The notes: a model not told the origin generated them from the sequence alone. DNA of 54,641 nt from Pantoea rodasii (GCF_002095465.1 NZ_MLFP01000022.1:1-54641), one strand, 5' to 3'; positions 27,501-38,277 are shown, counted from the stretch's first letter. Program-made: numbers and translations.

Positions 27501-28865
27501 TGCGGGGATGGAGGGCAGGGGCGTCGCTTTTCCCCAGGTCACCGCATCGGGGCCACCCCCCACCTGCCTCACCGGTGCACGGTACCACCATGCGCCGCCA
27601 TCCTGATACAGGATACCCGCAATGCCTTCACCGTTCAGGTCAGCCAGCTGGTACGGCTGCAGAATGTTCATTTTTTCAAGGTCATCACGCTGCTCCCAGT
27701 CTCCGGTGCCGGACTCAGGTGGCGTGAAGTCCTGCCAGTCAAACGTCACTGGCGGCAGGCTGCGTACCGTGCCATCCGGCTCATATGCCATCTGCTGCAC
27801 GCTTTTTAGCGTAGTGACGGAAGGGTTTTCGTTGTAATTCAGCAGGAGGCGCGACACGAGTTGCGGGGCATCGTTCTCTTTTTCCTCTCCTGACAGGGCT
27901 GTGATGCAGTGAAACATCAGCACCTGACGGCAGAGGCGCCGCGTGCGCACCTCAAAACCATATTCCCAGCCGGAAAAGCAGTCCTGCCGGCATAACCAGC
28001 TCCCGCTGCCGGGCGCCAGCCAGTACGGAGCCGTGGCCGGGTCCGTGCCGCGCTCACCGTAATCCATCGCCAGGATGAACAGCCAGTCCGTGGCGGCCGG
28101 CTGAGCGGCAAGGCCGGGCAGCGCGCGACCGGCCGTTCTGTTACCGTACCAGGCTGCAACGGGGTAGCGCTGCGCCGCAGCATCCGGGTGTGCCGTTTTC
28201 TCTACCGCGTCACAGCCGGCCTCATCTTCAGCACGATACTGCCAGTAAATCTGCTCGCCGGTCAGTGACACCGACGATTCAATCAGCCAGACTGAGGTCT
28301 GTGTGGCATCATCCGGGTTGCTGATGCGGGCCTGTGCATTACGCCCCAGCAGATGTACCTGACCGTCGGGTTCATATATTACCCAGAAGTTCGCCCCGAC
28401 ATCTCCTTCGGGCATCCAGAACTCCATCCGGCTGAAGGTGGTTTCTGTTCTGGAACGATAAGCGTCTACGGTAAAACGCCCTGCTAAATCCACGCCCAGC
28501 AGCGTGGTGGCTGTACGGGTTTCCGGCCCGCCGCTGGCGGTCAGTACCGGTACCAGCACTTCACCATCCGGGCCGGTAAACTCATCGGTTTCATCATAAG
28601 ATGGTATTCCTTTAAGGGTACGGCGACGGATGGCGGGTAGTTGAATGCCCCAGCCAATACCTGATGGGCCGTTGCCGCTGCGGCTGTGATAGCTGAGCAC
28701 CTGGGAGGGGGCGTAACCTCTTCCGGCACTGACCGGCAGCGGGATGCTTAGCGTGGCGGCCCCGTCAGGCCCGGCTCCGGCGATATCGCCCTTCAGGCCG
28801 TTGATTGCACCACCCCCTTTGGGCAGCGACGGCGCTTCCAGGATTAAACCGTCTGAATTTTGCAT
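24576..28865 (-). CDS. TcB toxin component (SepB/TcaC-like)
   Basis: 1429 residues, uninterrupted, close to the usual TcB length of about 1430-1500. An N-terminal SpvB domain (LPKGGGAINGLKGDIAGAGPDGAATLSIPLPVSAGRG) is followed by FG-GAP/VCBS-like propeller repeats (LADLNGDGYLEWVVA, LADVDGSGTTDLIYALNDH) and the TcB middle and C-terminal blocks. The propeller gates the cocoon and docks onto the TcA channel, and the rest forms half of the hollow shell with TcC. The start at 28865 (MQNSDGLILEAPSLPKGGGA) is where the family begins; the extension to 28889 is discarded. The gene lies 49 bases after tcA and 71 before tcC, in one operon. Confidence 0.95.
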   Translation of the reverse strand: MQNSDGLILEAPSLPKGGGAINGLKGDIAGAGPDGAATLSIPLPVSAGRGYAPSQVLSYHSRSGNGPSGIGWGIQLPAIRRRTLKGIPSYDETDEFTGPDGEVLVPVLTASGGPETRTATTLLGVDLAGRFTVDAYRSRTETTFSRMEFWMPEGDVGANFWVIYEPDGQVHLLGRNAQARISNPDDATQTSVWLIESSVSLTGEQIYWQYRAEDEAGCDAVEKTAHPDAAAQRYPVAAWYGNRTAGRALPGLAAQPAATDWLFILAMDYGERGTDPATAPYWLAPGSGSWLCRQDCFSGWEYGFEVRTRRLCRQVLMFHCITALSGEEKENDAPQLVSRLLLNYNENPSVTTLKSVQQMAYEPDGTVRSLPPVTFDWQDFTPPESGTGDWEQRDDLEKMNILQPYQLADLNGEGIAGILYQDGGAWWYRAPVRQVGGGPDAVTWGKATPLPSIPALWEGGLLADLNGDGYLEWVVAAPGVAGRYERTPEREWRHFTPLSALPVEYAHPRAQLADITGAGMTDLALIGPKSVRLYSGTGEGWEKALTVMQSAGITLPVPGTDARVMVAFSDMAGSGQQHLVEVRAAGVRYWPNLGHGRFGQPVGLSGFSQPAASFNPEQLYLADVDGSGTTDLIYALNDHLLVYRNQSGNSFAAPFSVNLPDGVRYDRTCSLQLADIQGLGVASLVLTVPHPVPRSWVCHLSGNKPWLLNVMNNSMGASHALHYRSSAQFWLDEKAEAVAAGKSAPDSYLPFALHTLCRTEVTDEITGNRLVSTVRYRHGAWDGREREFRGFGFVEVTDTDTTAGPGTSGDISFPAVSRSWYATGWPAVDECLPDEYWQGDAAAFTGFTPHFTRGSRESEQAYTPDDATAFWLNRGLKGALLRNELYGADEGSQSGVPYTVTESRPQVRMVERAGTYPVVWSCAAESRAYSYERVSSDPQCSQQVLLFSDEYGQPLKQVNISYPRRSQVQDNPYPDTLPDGLYAASFDEQQQSLRLTLQQSRWHTLADVAAGVWLPGLADASRSDAITLTESAVPAGGLTLESLLDNDGPVGTGKAYTFAGQQQIRYLDAQSDVTDGTPAFPPLQAFTETAVLDSDIVSALSGDISADHLAEAGYSQAEYLFPREGETDKKLWSVRQGYTTYGTAEHFLLPVTFRETLLTGAVAVTRDAHDCVITRQEDAAGLTTTRQYDWRFLIPASVTDANDNVQSVTFDALGRVTSLRFSGMESGEAAGYSDTAITIPETTDTALAIVAPLPVAQCLVYVAGSWMQEGVDKMPPHVVTLTTDRYDSDPQQQVRQQVAFSDGFGRLLQAAARQTDGEAWQRAEDGSLVTGTDGSPAVVEATFRWAVTGRTEYDNKGQAVRTYQPYFLNDWKYVSDDSARQDLYADTHFYDPTGREYQVQTARGWLRRSLFTPWFVVSEDENDTATETD

Positions 28866-28878
28866 AATAAATTCCCCA

Positions 28879-28901
28879 CAGGCTCCCACGCGGGGAGCCT
28901 G
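28879..28901. promoter_or_regulatory. Intercistronic hairpin between tcA and tcB
   Basis: The bases form arms CAGGCTCCC / GGGAGCCTG around a four- to five-base loop, inside the 49-base spacer between the TcA stop and the TcB start. The stem ends a few bases before the GGGGAA ribosome site of tcB. It may tune tcB translation or trim the mRNA, in keeping with the 5:1:1 stoichiometry of Tc complexes. Confidence 0.65.
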
Positions 28902-28914
28902 ATACCGTTGATAA

Positions 28915-31900
28915 TCAGCTGGCGATGGTGTAGCGGATATGGAGGATGATGTCCGTCAGGCTCAGCAGCCGGTCTTTCTGCTTACCGTCAGCGCCCGGGA
29001 AACTCAGCACCAGGCTGCCGGTATCTCCCACCGGGATGCCCTCAAACGGCAGCCAGCGGGCATCATTAAAGTCCAGCTGGAACTGACCGCTGTCGTTCAT
29101 GCCGTGCGACACAGCCAGCGCTTCACAGCCGCGTGGCACCGCCACGCTGCCGCCGTAGGCGAGTATCGCCCGTACGTCCTGATATGGTCCGATCAGCGCG
29201 GGCAGGGTGACGCTGATTTGCTTGATGCGTCGCGTTTTACCCAGTGAAGACGGATAGTCATCACCGATGTTCAGGTCAGAAAGTTTCAGCATGGCCTGCA
29301 GCTGTTTGTCACTGGTCATGCGGAGGCCGTTAGCGCCCGTACCGCTGCTGCCGCTGCCGGCGGTCACCAGCGCGACCACCTGGTCTGAAAGGTTAAAGGA
29401 CAGGCTGTTGCCTTTGCTGTCCTTATCAGTCAGCCCGGCATACACCTCCGACAGGCAGACCGTACGCGTCATCTCTTTATCCCGCTGGTCTTTCTCCAGG
29501 TAACTCTGCTCCATCTGCGCCAGGTTCAGCATCAGGGTCTCGCCCGCCATCAGGCCGGCGTAAGTCCCCTGCCAGGCACCGGGGCGGATAAAAGTGACAG
29601 ATTCCGTACTCAGCGCCCACTGGTACGCTTTCTGTGCCATCAGGCAGCGGGAAACGGTCAGGTCATAGAACTGGTAGTAGATGGCCGCCAGCTTACCGCG
29701 CAGCCAGTTGTAAAGCGCTTTACTGGTGAACTTGTTTTGCAGGAAGGTCATCTGCGCCTGCGCCTGGGCCTGCTGGGTTTCCAGATTGGTTTTCTGCAGC
29801 ACCGCGCCTTCGCGCCGTACCGCCAGCGCGTCAAGCTGAGCGTTGATTTGATCCACCTCGGACTGCGCAGCGTTACGCTGAATTTCCCACTCCTGGCGGC
29901 GACGGCGGTATATCTCGGATTGGCTGAGGCGCTCCGCCGCCATGCGGGTGGAAGCAGCAGCAATTTCTATGCCCATACCAATCGCCTGTGAAATTGCACC
30001 ATATCGACTACCGCCAAATGCCATACCGAAAATATTGGGTGCCACATCCATTCCGGCCGCAACGACATAAGGCACGCCGGCGGTGGCATATAACACCGAG
30101 GCGGAAAGGCCAAGGTCCATCGCCTGCCTTTCGCCGGTATTAATATCTTCGTCATACAACGAGGTATAGCTGTCAAGGCGGGACTGCGCGCCGCTGAGGC
30201 CCGCTTCAAGCGCGACCTTGTCCGCATCGATTTCCCCGATGGTTTTTGTCTGCATGGCAATGCTCTGCAGACCCAGCTCGGCTCCCTGAGTCTGCAGCAG
30301 CTCCGACAGCGCCTCCGCGTCCTGGCGCTCGGTGATGCTGAGCAGGGTGTTGCCGAACTGACTCAGCTGCGCCACCATGCTCCGGGCACTTTCCAGAATC
30401 ATCGGGAAGCGGTACGCCGGCATAACTGCCGCCTGCAGGTCGCCGCCGCCCTGCGAAGCCACCACGGCCGCGCTGAGCAGCGCGGACGGGTCGGCCGGCG
30501 TGGCATAAACAGACAGTGACAGCGGGCTGCCGTCAATGGATAGGTTGTGGCGTAGATTATACAGGCGCTGGGCCAGCGTCTGCCAGTAACCCGCCAGCTT
30601 CTCGTTCTGCTGTGGCAGGAACAGGTCCGTCAGGGAGTTGGCGGCTCGCAGTTCGCCGGAGGCAACCTGCTGGCGTGCGTGCAGCAAGGCCTGCTGCACG
30701 GATTTCTTCGTCGTCCCGGTCGCCGCGTCTCTCAGTTGCGGGGACGGCCAGCCTGTGCTCTGGCTCAGGTACGGCTCATCGCCAAGGATGTCCAGCGCCT
30801 GCACGTACCACATTTTGGCTTCGTTAAGGGTGTCGCGCTCAAGCTGGCGGTAGGCCGCGTCGCCGCGGGCAATCAGAAGGTCAAGGTACGACATAAAGGT
30901 GGCGACCTTGTAGTGCATCGGGTCAGCCTGGGCGACTGCATCCGGGTCTACCGAATCCAGTGGATCTGCATGCCATGTGGTTTCATCTTCCAGTGGGCGC
31001 ACGTTCCACTGGTATGTGGCGGGCTGGTCATTTACCAGATAGCCGCCCGGGCTCCAGACGTATTTAATCCACTGCGTGGCCTCGGTAAAACGACTTTCGC
31101 TGAGCAGGCGCTTAAAGACCATCATCGGGACATAGTAGAACATTTCCCAGAAATAGAGGGCGTTGGCGCCGCTGAAGTCCATCAGCTCTGAGGTATCAGC
31201 AAGAATGGTTACACTGACAAACATGCTGGTATCAGAACTGGTATTAATCTCAATTGGCGTCTGAGAGTTGCCAGTGTATTTAAAATGTGCCCCCTTCCAT
31301 GTGTCGTCTCCCATTTTACCTGTTTTCAGGAAAATCCTGGCACAATAGTCAGAATTCAGCGGTTTTTCATCAAGGGGTACAAACAGCCTCACGCTTATTT
31401 CTGAGTCAGTCAGCACGCCGGAGTGCACCACGTGGGTATTGTTATCTACCACATGCTTAAGATTGAGCGTAAAATTACGACTGCTACCATGAACCGCAAC
31501 ATCATAAGGAGGCAGAACGAAGCTAACATAGAACCCCTTACCCAGTTTTGGCTCCTTTAACTGCTGGGTATCCATAGAAAGCACGGCATTCAGTCCTGTG
31601 TTTGCCCGGGCAACCAGTTGTTTTGCGAACAGCGTGTTCACGCGGATACGGTGGACACCATACTGCAGATACTGAGCATAGGCATTCGTACGTTTAAGGG
31701 AAATAACCGGCATGGAGCTTTCATCAACCCGGGTCAGGGTCAGGCTGAATGTTTCACTACCCAGAAAGCGATCATCGCCGGCGGGAGCAGTGGCGCTCAT
31801 TTTGACGGTTAGATGAGCGGTATTATTGTTAAATTCACTAAAGGGGATGAAGACAGCTCTATCGCTGAAATTAAACAGGGACTCATCCAGAGAATATTTT

Positions 31901-34900
31901 GACCTTCTGGATGCCACAGTCTCATAAACTTCCGCTCCGGTGATGGTAATATTGACCTGTTTCAGGTCCATTGTTGTATCTATTCTTTTAAAATCGCCGA
32001 ACACGAATTCGATCGGCAAGCTCCATTTTCTGTCATCTGGCGACATGAAGGCGCATATATAATTCTCTGCATTTATACCATTGAAATTTCCAATCCATAG
32101 TTTACTATCGTTATTTCTCAGGGTAAGAGTACCCAGCCCCCCCTTATCTGAGTGGTCTAAACAGTTGATTGAGCCAGATTCAAACGCATGAATTCTATCG
32201 CCAGCCACAGGAGAGATGCTATCCAGAACCTTAATGGCAATACTATCCTTCCCGGTGGAAGATGCACCACCATAAAATACACACTCAAAATTCCTGCCAT
32301 GAATTTCCGCGATAATGCTCCGCACCTTTAACTCTGGCACGTAAAAAACATTGCCTGCGCCGCCGACAGCCTTCATCATGTCAACCTGCGTACGGCTGCG
32401 CGTTCCGGCGGAACCACTGTAAACCACGCGGGCGACGGCATTAACACATAAATCGACACCGTCTCCATCAACGTACGCAGAGGTGCCTGTTACGCTGCCG
32501 CCGGACAGGACTGTGTAATAGCCATCACCCCACTGAGATTCAACCTGACGTGCTATAACGCTGACCTTCCTGCTGTCAGCGTTATAGGGCGTGCTCAGCC
32601 TGACCGCAGAGGTGGTGTCCAGCTGCAGATAGATATAGCGCGCCATTTGGGCGGCGGTGTCGACGGAGATATTTTCAACCTGACCATCAGAGGACAGGCT
32701 CAGCCCTGCCAGGCCTGACGGTAACGCCGAATAGCTGTCCGCTTTTTTATAGAAGTAAACGTAAAGCTTTTCCTGCTCCACATCCTTTGCGCAGTGCATG
32801 CCTGCGTCATCAATACCCCCCCCGAAAGAGGCAGTGTCCCACTATTGAGCATAACGGATGCGGGAGAGCCCCAGGTGCCGTCATGCAGGATATGCGCATA
32901 CTTCAGCAAGTATTCCGTGCTTTTTGTTGTCGTACTCCCGCTCGTGGTGGCTGTATCCTGGCTTTCCACCCAGACCAGATAAAGCCGTGACTGAAATATC
33001 ACCGGGCGAACCAGGTTGCTGACGGGCGTCAGTGCGGCGGTGACCTTCTTCCACTCGCTCCATGCGTTGGAGGGAAGTTTGCCGTCAGACATTTTTCCGA
33101 TATCGGCCGAACGCCAGTAATAATCGCCGATGGCAGAGCGACCAATAATGTATGTTATGCCGCTCTGGTCGCTGACGCTGTCATGATAGCCGCTGATTAC
33201 GTTGAGGTTGGCAATTTCTTCAAAGCGGGTCATGTAAGTCTTGAAGGCGCTTTCCACCGTGTCGCTGGTGATCTGGCTCAGGCTGAGTGACTGCAACATT
33301 TCGTCCATCATGCCGGTCTGCCCGATACGCAGCGTCGGGTCAACGTAGTTCTCCGGGTAGTAAACCAGCTGTGACACCGTCGCCCAGGTGCTGTAGCGTT
33401 TGTTGTAAGTGTCCCAGTCGCTGGCAAAGAAGGTTTTCGATTTCACCGCGCTGACCACGCCATCTTCCTGACCGCTCAGGGCGCGGTTGACGTACAGCTG
33501 CACGCTGGCAATCGCTTCTGCTATCCGGGTGGTTTTTATCTGCGCCGACACCTGGTTGTCAATCAGCAGCCAGCTGTACAGTTTGTCACGGTCCGTCACC
33601 CATGATGGTGCAATATTTTTAATCACGTACGCGCTGGCGGCCATGCTGAGCGCCCCGTCCAGCGTGGCGCTCAGCCGTGCGGTCTGCTGCGGGTTCAGTC
33701 CGGCCTGCAGGGCGTGACTGGCGGCAATCCAGTCGGCATACGGCGAGGCCGGCGTGAGTTTCACCAGCGTCGCCACGTTGGCCGGCGTGATACCGAAGAT
33801 GCCGGCAACGTCCAGCCACTGCAGGGCATCCCGCAGATGTATCCAGCTGTAAAAATATGCGTACGAAGAACACTGCGCCAGCGCCTGGGTGACCGCCTGC
33901 TCGTCAAGACTCAGCGCCGTCGCCACGGTTTTTATCGCCAGATTGGTTTTTTCAGACCCGACCTTGCCGCTGAGCGAGGTAAGTATTTCAGCGGCAAGGG
34001 TGCCGCAGCGGCCAAGCAACGCGTGCAGCTGCAGCAGGTCATACAGCGTGCTGATATCGTGGTTCAGCACGGTGGCGTTTTCGGTGATAATGGTGGGGTG
34101 CGCAACCACCCAGGACAGCTCGGCGGCGCTCAGGCTGATATTCTGTACTATCAGCGCCAGCTGCCCCATCACCTGACAGTATGAGACCAGAGTGGATGTC
34201 TCACTGTCCGTCCGGCCGTCTTTGTCTGCCAGCGTCAGAAAGGCCGCCACCGTCAGCCCCTGCGGCTTCAGCTGGCCCAGCCACTGAAGGACAGCGGCGG
34301 CCGTTTCGGCCGAGTCAAGCTGGACCGCTGCGGCAATAAAGGGCGCCGCAGCGGTTATAGTGCCGACTCACCGGCGCTGCTGAGGTCCCGGCTGGCAAGG
34401 CCGTTTTTCAGCGTAGCTATCAGATTTTCAATGTCCGGCGACAGTGTGGTGCTGAAGCGGTCGGTCAGCATCAGGTACAGGTCGCTGACCGTCCAGTTCT
34501 GCCCCCTCAGCCACTGCGTGTACCGGTCAGTGAAGCCAACCAGCATTGACAGCACCGCGCCGGACAGGCTGCCGACAGCGGTTGAAGCATAGGGCGAAAC
34601 GGACAGCAGCGCGGCCAGTTCGGTGATGCTCAGGTCGTGGACGCTGGCCAGCAGGCTGACGCGGTACAGGGCTGACAAATTTTCAACCGTACAGATAAAG
34701 TCTCCCGGCTCGCTGTTTCCCTGCGCCAGCGTCCAGAGCGTGTACAGTTCCGTATCACTGACGCCAAGGGCGCGCTTTATCACGCCGGTGCGGAAGGTGT
34801 CAGTGACTTCGGCCGGAGCCAGCCTGATGGTGGTGCCGTCGGCAGAAAACTCGGTACCGTTCAGCATGGGCGTGTTAAACAGCCGGGTAAAAGCGCTGGC

Positions 34901-36511
34901 CTGATTGCCGCGCGTCACCTGCCCGACGGCCGCGCCTGCAAGTACCAGGGAGGCTGACACATCAATGCCGTAGTGCTGCATGTAATAATTCACCAGGAAC
35001 AACTGGCTGAGAACATCAGAATTAATCTCAAGATTGCTGTTACTGCTTTCGATAATGCTGCGGATATCAGACGGAGAGATGCCGGTGGCTTTGTAAAGGC
35101 GGATAAGCTTGTTGAGCTTGAGTAAAAGCGAATCGGTTATGGTGGTCAGATTAAGGTTGTTATCTGTACCTGAGTCCCTGACGTTAAAATTAGCGTAGGA
35201 GGATATTTTGGGATCGCAGTCATCCGGGCCATAGCGATACAGATAAAGCTCAAACTCACCAGCCAGAGCGTCATCATCAAGAGTAAATGTGGCAGACTGA
35301 TAGGTTACACCTGCCAAAGTAAGTTTGTCCTCATTACATATCTGAGTAATATAAAAATCACTTCCGGAAGTGGCTATCCGTTTTAATGATGCACGGCCAT
35401 AGTCATTTTTAAATCTCACATTGACATAAAACCGATTGTTTTCTACGCGGAATAAATCCATATATTCCAGCTCGGAATCATACTTTAACCCCGGCGTCCG
35501 GGTGATACTGTAAGGTTCAAGTGTTCCATATGTTGTCTTATAAAAAGAACCCAGCACATTCCCGGTCCATATATTGTTACCTGTCATGGTATCTAAAAAT
35601 AATGCGATCTCATCATAGGTAAGCCCGTACCAGCTGGCAAGATAGGCGACGTTCTGGAAAAGGGTTACGTCAATCTCCCCGAAATTTTTCTTAAACAGCT
35701 CATCCGCATTGTCATCAGTGATTTCCTCGATCAGGATTTTCCGCAGTTCAGATGAAATGTCCGACTGAATACTGAGCAGTGAGGCGGTATCCATTTTCGC
35801 CGCGACGGTGGGGTTGTTGCGGAACGCCGCAAACTCAGGGTCCTGCAATATAATACACTGACGGACCGCCTCATAAGGCTGACTGTATGGCGTGGCACCG
35901 GTCTGTCTGTACGTCGCGAGCATTTCCATGACGCCGTTATAGTCCAGTTTTTCAGACGCTTCGATATTATTCAGCAGCAGCTTGTTCGACAGGGACAGCG
36001 TGGACAGTTCGTCGTCCATATTGGTCTGGGACAGGGAAAGCGAGGCAAGGTCCGGGCGACGGGTGTCCAGGTGATACTGTGATGCGTCCTCGTGCAGGCT
36101 CCGGGCTTCCCGGTACAGTTCCGTCAGGTACCCTGCCGGTGAGAACATCGATGCCACGGAACCGGGCTTCACGAAGCTGCTGGCGCGTTGTGGAAACAGG
36201 TCGTCATAGCTGCGCAGCATGGACGACTGCTGGATACCCAGCCGGACGGCATTCGCCAGCTGGGGATTGGCCCGGCTGAGAATGCGGGATTCTGCCATTT
36301 TGTTTTCTTTCAGCTCTTGCTGTGCCTGCTGGTACAGAAAGTTCTTTTCACCCCAGGTGAGCGCGTCACCTGCGAGCTCTTTTACTTCGGCAAATGAGCG
36401 GACAATGATGTCAGGCAGGGTGACCTTTTCATCCGGAGAGGCCTTCTTCAGGCTGTTTCCTGTATTAGTGCTGGCGTTCAGCTTGTCAAGTATTTCGTCG
36501 GTAAGATACAT
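28915..36511 (-). CDS. TcA toxin component (SepA/TcdA-like pore and receptor-binding subunit), frame broken twice
   Basis: TcA pentamers form the bell-shaped shell, bind the host cell and inject the TcC enzyme through a syringe-like channel. The protein starts MYLTDEILDKLNASTNTG with the plasmid-virulence (VRP1) helical domain (SVASMFSPAGYLTELYREAR, a conserved TcA block). It continues through neuraminidase-like and receptor-binding parts to the pore/linker helices (ERQDAEALSELLQTQGAEL; AKMWYVQALDILGDEPYL) and the TcB-binding C-terminus. Two single-base frame changes occur, at about 34354 and in a G8 run (C8 on the plus strand) near 32817-32824. Correcting both gives about 2532 residues, normal for TcA. 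The ATG at 36511 has a GAGGAT site. It is first gene of the A-B-C operon; its upstream region is cut by IS1 only about 90 bases away. Confidence 0.94.
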
Positions 36512-36660
36512 GGTAAATCCTCATTAACTGAATGGAGGGGGATAAGTGCGGGCACTATCGTTCTTTCCTGCACGCATGTAATGCTGAGGTTACAACTCCT
36601 GCGGGTGATGCCTCTAATTAGTTGAATCTGATTTAAAATGCGGGCTTTTGAGGTTCTCTC

Positions 36661-36933
36661 ATGGCCTGCATTAACGTTCATTGTCCCCGTTGTCAGTCTT
36701 CTCAGGTTTACCGCCATGGTCAGAGCCCTAAAGGCCATGACAGATTTCGCTGCCGTGACTGCCACCGCGTGTTTCAGCTCACTTACGTTTATGAGGCCTT
36801 CAAGTCGGGCGTTAAAGAGCAGATCACCGAAATGGCCTTCAATGGTGCGGGGGTTCGCGATACTGCCAGAATACTGAAAATTGGTATTAACACCGTCATC
36901 CGGACTTTAAAAAACTCGCGCCAGAGCGAATAA
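36661..36933 (+). CDS. insA: IS1 InsA (zinc-finger/HTH DNA-binding protein)
   Basis: 90 residues with the N-terminal zinc finger CPRCQSSQVYRHGQ..FRCRDC and an HTH (AGVRDTARILKIGINTVIRTLK). InsA represses the IS1 promoter. A minus-1 ribosomal slip on the TTTAAAAAAC tract at about 36904-36913 joins it to insB to make the InsAB' transposase. This is a true programmed frameshift of IS1, unlike the other frame breaks in the window. Confidence 0.93.
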   Translation: MACINVHCPRCQSSQVYRHGQSPKGHDRFRCRDCHRVFQLTYVYEAFKSGVKEQITEMAFNGAGVRDTARILKIGINTVIRTLKNSRQSE

Positions 36934-36959
36934 CGTCTTCGCCCGTTGCCCATACTGAT

Positions 36960-37355
36960 GTGGCGCTTATCTATGAACTTGATGAGCAATGGAGCTTCGT
37001 TAGCAGTAAAGCCCGGCAACACTGGCAATGGTATGCGTACAACACCAAAACAGGCGGTGTACTGGACTACACTTTTGGTCCCCGAACCGATGAAACCTGC
37101 CGGGAACTGCTGGCGTTACTGGAGCCCTTCGCCATCGGCATGATCATCAGCGACGACTGGGGTAGCTACAGCCGGGAGATGCCGAAGGATAAGCATCTAA
37201 CCGGCAAGATATTCACCCAACTTATTGAGCGTAATAACCTGACGCTCTGCACCCGCATTAAGCGGTTGGCTCGTAAAACAATCTGCTTCTCACGCTCAGC
37301 TGAGATCCACGAAAAAGTCATCGGTGCCTTCATCGAAAAATATATGTTCTACTAA
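36960..37355 (+). CDS. insB: IS1 InsB' transposase catalytic part
   Basis: The sequence contains DEQWSFVSSKARQHW, the catalytic stretch ISDDWGSYSREMP, KHLTGKIFTQ and IERNNLTLCTRIKRLARKTICFSRS, as in IS1 transposases. It is expressed as the InsA-InsB' fusion. The open frame extends upstream of 36960 to overlap insA, as required for the fusion. Confidence 0.92.
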   Translation: MALIYELDEQWSFVSSKARQHWQWYAYNTKTGGVLDYTFGPRTDETCRELLALLEPFAIGMIISDDWGSYSREMPKDKHLTGKIFTQLIERNNLTLCTRIKRLARKTICFSRSAEIHEKVIGAFIEKYMFY

Positions 37356-37369
37356 TTGGAGGCATCACC

Positions 37370-37968
37370 TGTGAAGCTTACGTCTGCGGTAGTAGCCATG
37401 AGTTTAATCCTTCTTATTACAATGAATGGTGGGCGCAAATAATTCTTTAAGTTATTTGCATGAGGAACATTGAGTCAATGCGGTTTCTCTCTGAGAGAAA
37501 AGCATGCTACCGCTCCTGATTTACACCAGTTTTTTCATACTTATAAATAAAGAAATACGCCCGACTGTCTTACTTACTTCAGAAAGAGTGCGCGTTAGAA
37601 AGAGTGCGCGTTCTGCCTTCTTTCTGCGAACTAGGCAGAACAGCGCTTTACCGCCGGCATGGATATAACGCCCAAATGCCCGGGATGAGACGTCATCATC
37701 ACCGGCATTGAGTTTTTCAGCACGCTAACATCCCTTGCTGATTCCTGTCGCTTATTATGGTGTGATGTTTTCAGGTTTTTCACTTATTCACGTTCAGCCG
37801 CTCTTGTCTATAGCTGAACGGGGGGTGTTTTAACACAGGCAGTACTCCGGGACTGGTATTTCTGAAGCTTATATACAATCCGCTAAGAATTAATCAGTTC
37901 TTACTGCCATTTATATTTTCAGCAACGGTATGAAACGGAACTGAATAAAAACGTGTCGCAAAGACTTT
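37370..37968. other. Intergenic region between IS1 and the spanin genes
   Basis: No gene is recognised. Visible structure includes a perfect 16-bp tandem duplication (AGAAAGAGTGCGCGTT twice) at about 37583-37614. An inverted pair GTTCTGCC/GGCAGAAC lies just after it, and a small TTTCTCTC/GAGAGAAA palindrome near 37486. The region may hold the 3' end of the lysis transcript or the displaced upstream control region of the Tc operon. Confidence 0.4.
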
Positions 37969-38277
37969 TCAGTTATCCGTTGATACCTGCCTCTGCGCGG
38001 CCTCCACGCTTCTGATGGCTGCGCGGTCGGCGTTGCAGCGGCCCAGCAGGCCGTAAAGTTCCGCATTCAGGCTCAGGGTGTCGCCCCAGGTCAGGTTCGC
38101 CGGTGGTACCGGCGCGTCAACGGGGCCGGTCAGTTCTGCCGGAAGGCTCAGCTGCGGCAGTCTGACGGTCCGGTACTCGACCGGCTGCGCGGGCGGCGTC
38201 GCGCAGCCGGTCAGCAGCAGCAGCGGGAACAGGAGACGCCGCACACCTGTCACCCACGAGGTTTTTCCTGATTTCAT
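37969..38277 (-). CDS. Rz1-type outer-membrane spanin lipoprotein
   Basis: 102 residues. The signal peptide ends in a lipobox LLTG|C (FPLLLLTGCATPP), so the mature protein is a lipoprotein rich in proline near its start. It overlaps the 3' part of the Rz frame, the classic embedded Rz/Rz1 arrangement of lambdoid phages. With Rz it would fuse inner and outer membranes as the last step of lysis. Confidence 0.85.
   Translation of the reverse strand: MKSGKTSWVTGVRRLLFPLLLLTGCATPPAQPVEYRTVRLPQLSLPAELTGPVDAPVPPANLTWGDTLSLNAELYGLLGRCNADRAAIRSVEAAQRQVSTDN

Larger units (their letters stand above)
36604..37369. mobile_element. IS1-family insertion sequence
   Basis: The element is 766 bp, with inverted ends GGTGATGCCTC(T/C)AATTAGT, and contains insA and insB. 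The flanking bases show no clear 8-9-bp duplication, so the insertion is old or was followed by a rearrangement. It separates the lysis cassette from the Tc operon and may supply or remove promoter sequence for tcA. Confidence 0.93.

Noticed and set aside
28879..28901. Rho-independent terminator between tcA and tcB
   Set aside because: The stem is strong but no T run follows on the transcribed strand, and the tcB ribosome site begins almost at once.
36903..36915. Frame break between insA and insB as another base-call error
   Set aside because: IS1 naturally uses minus-1 slippage at an A6C tract here, and the tract is intact.
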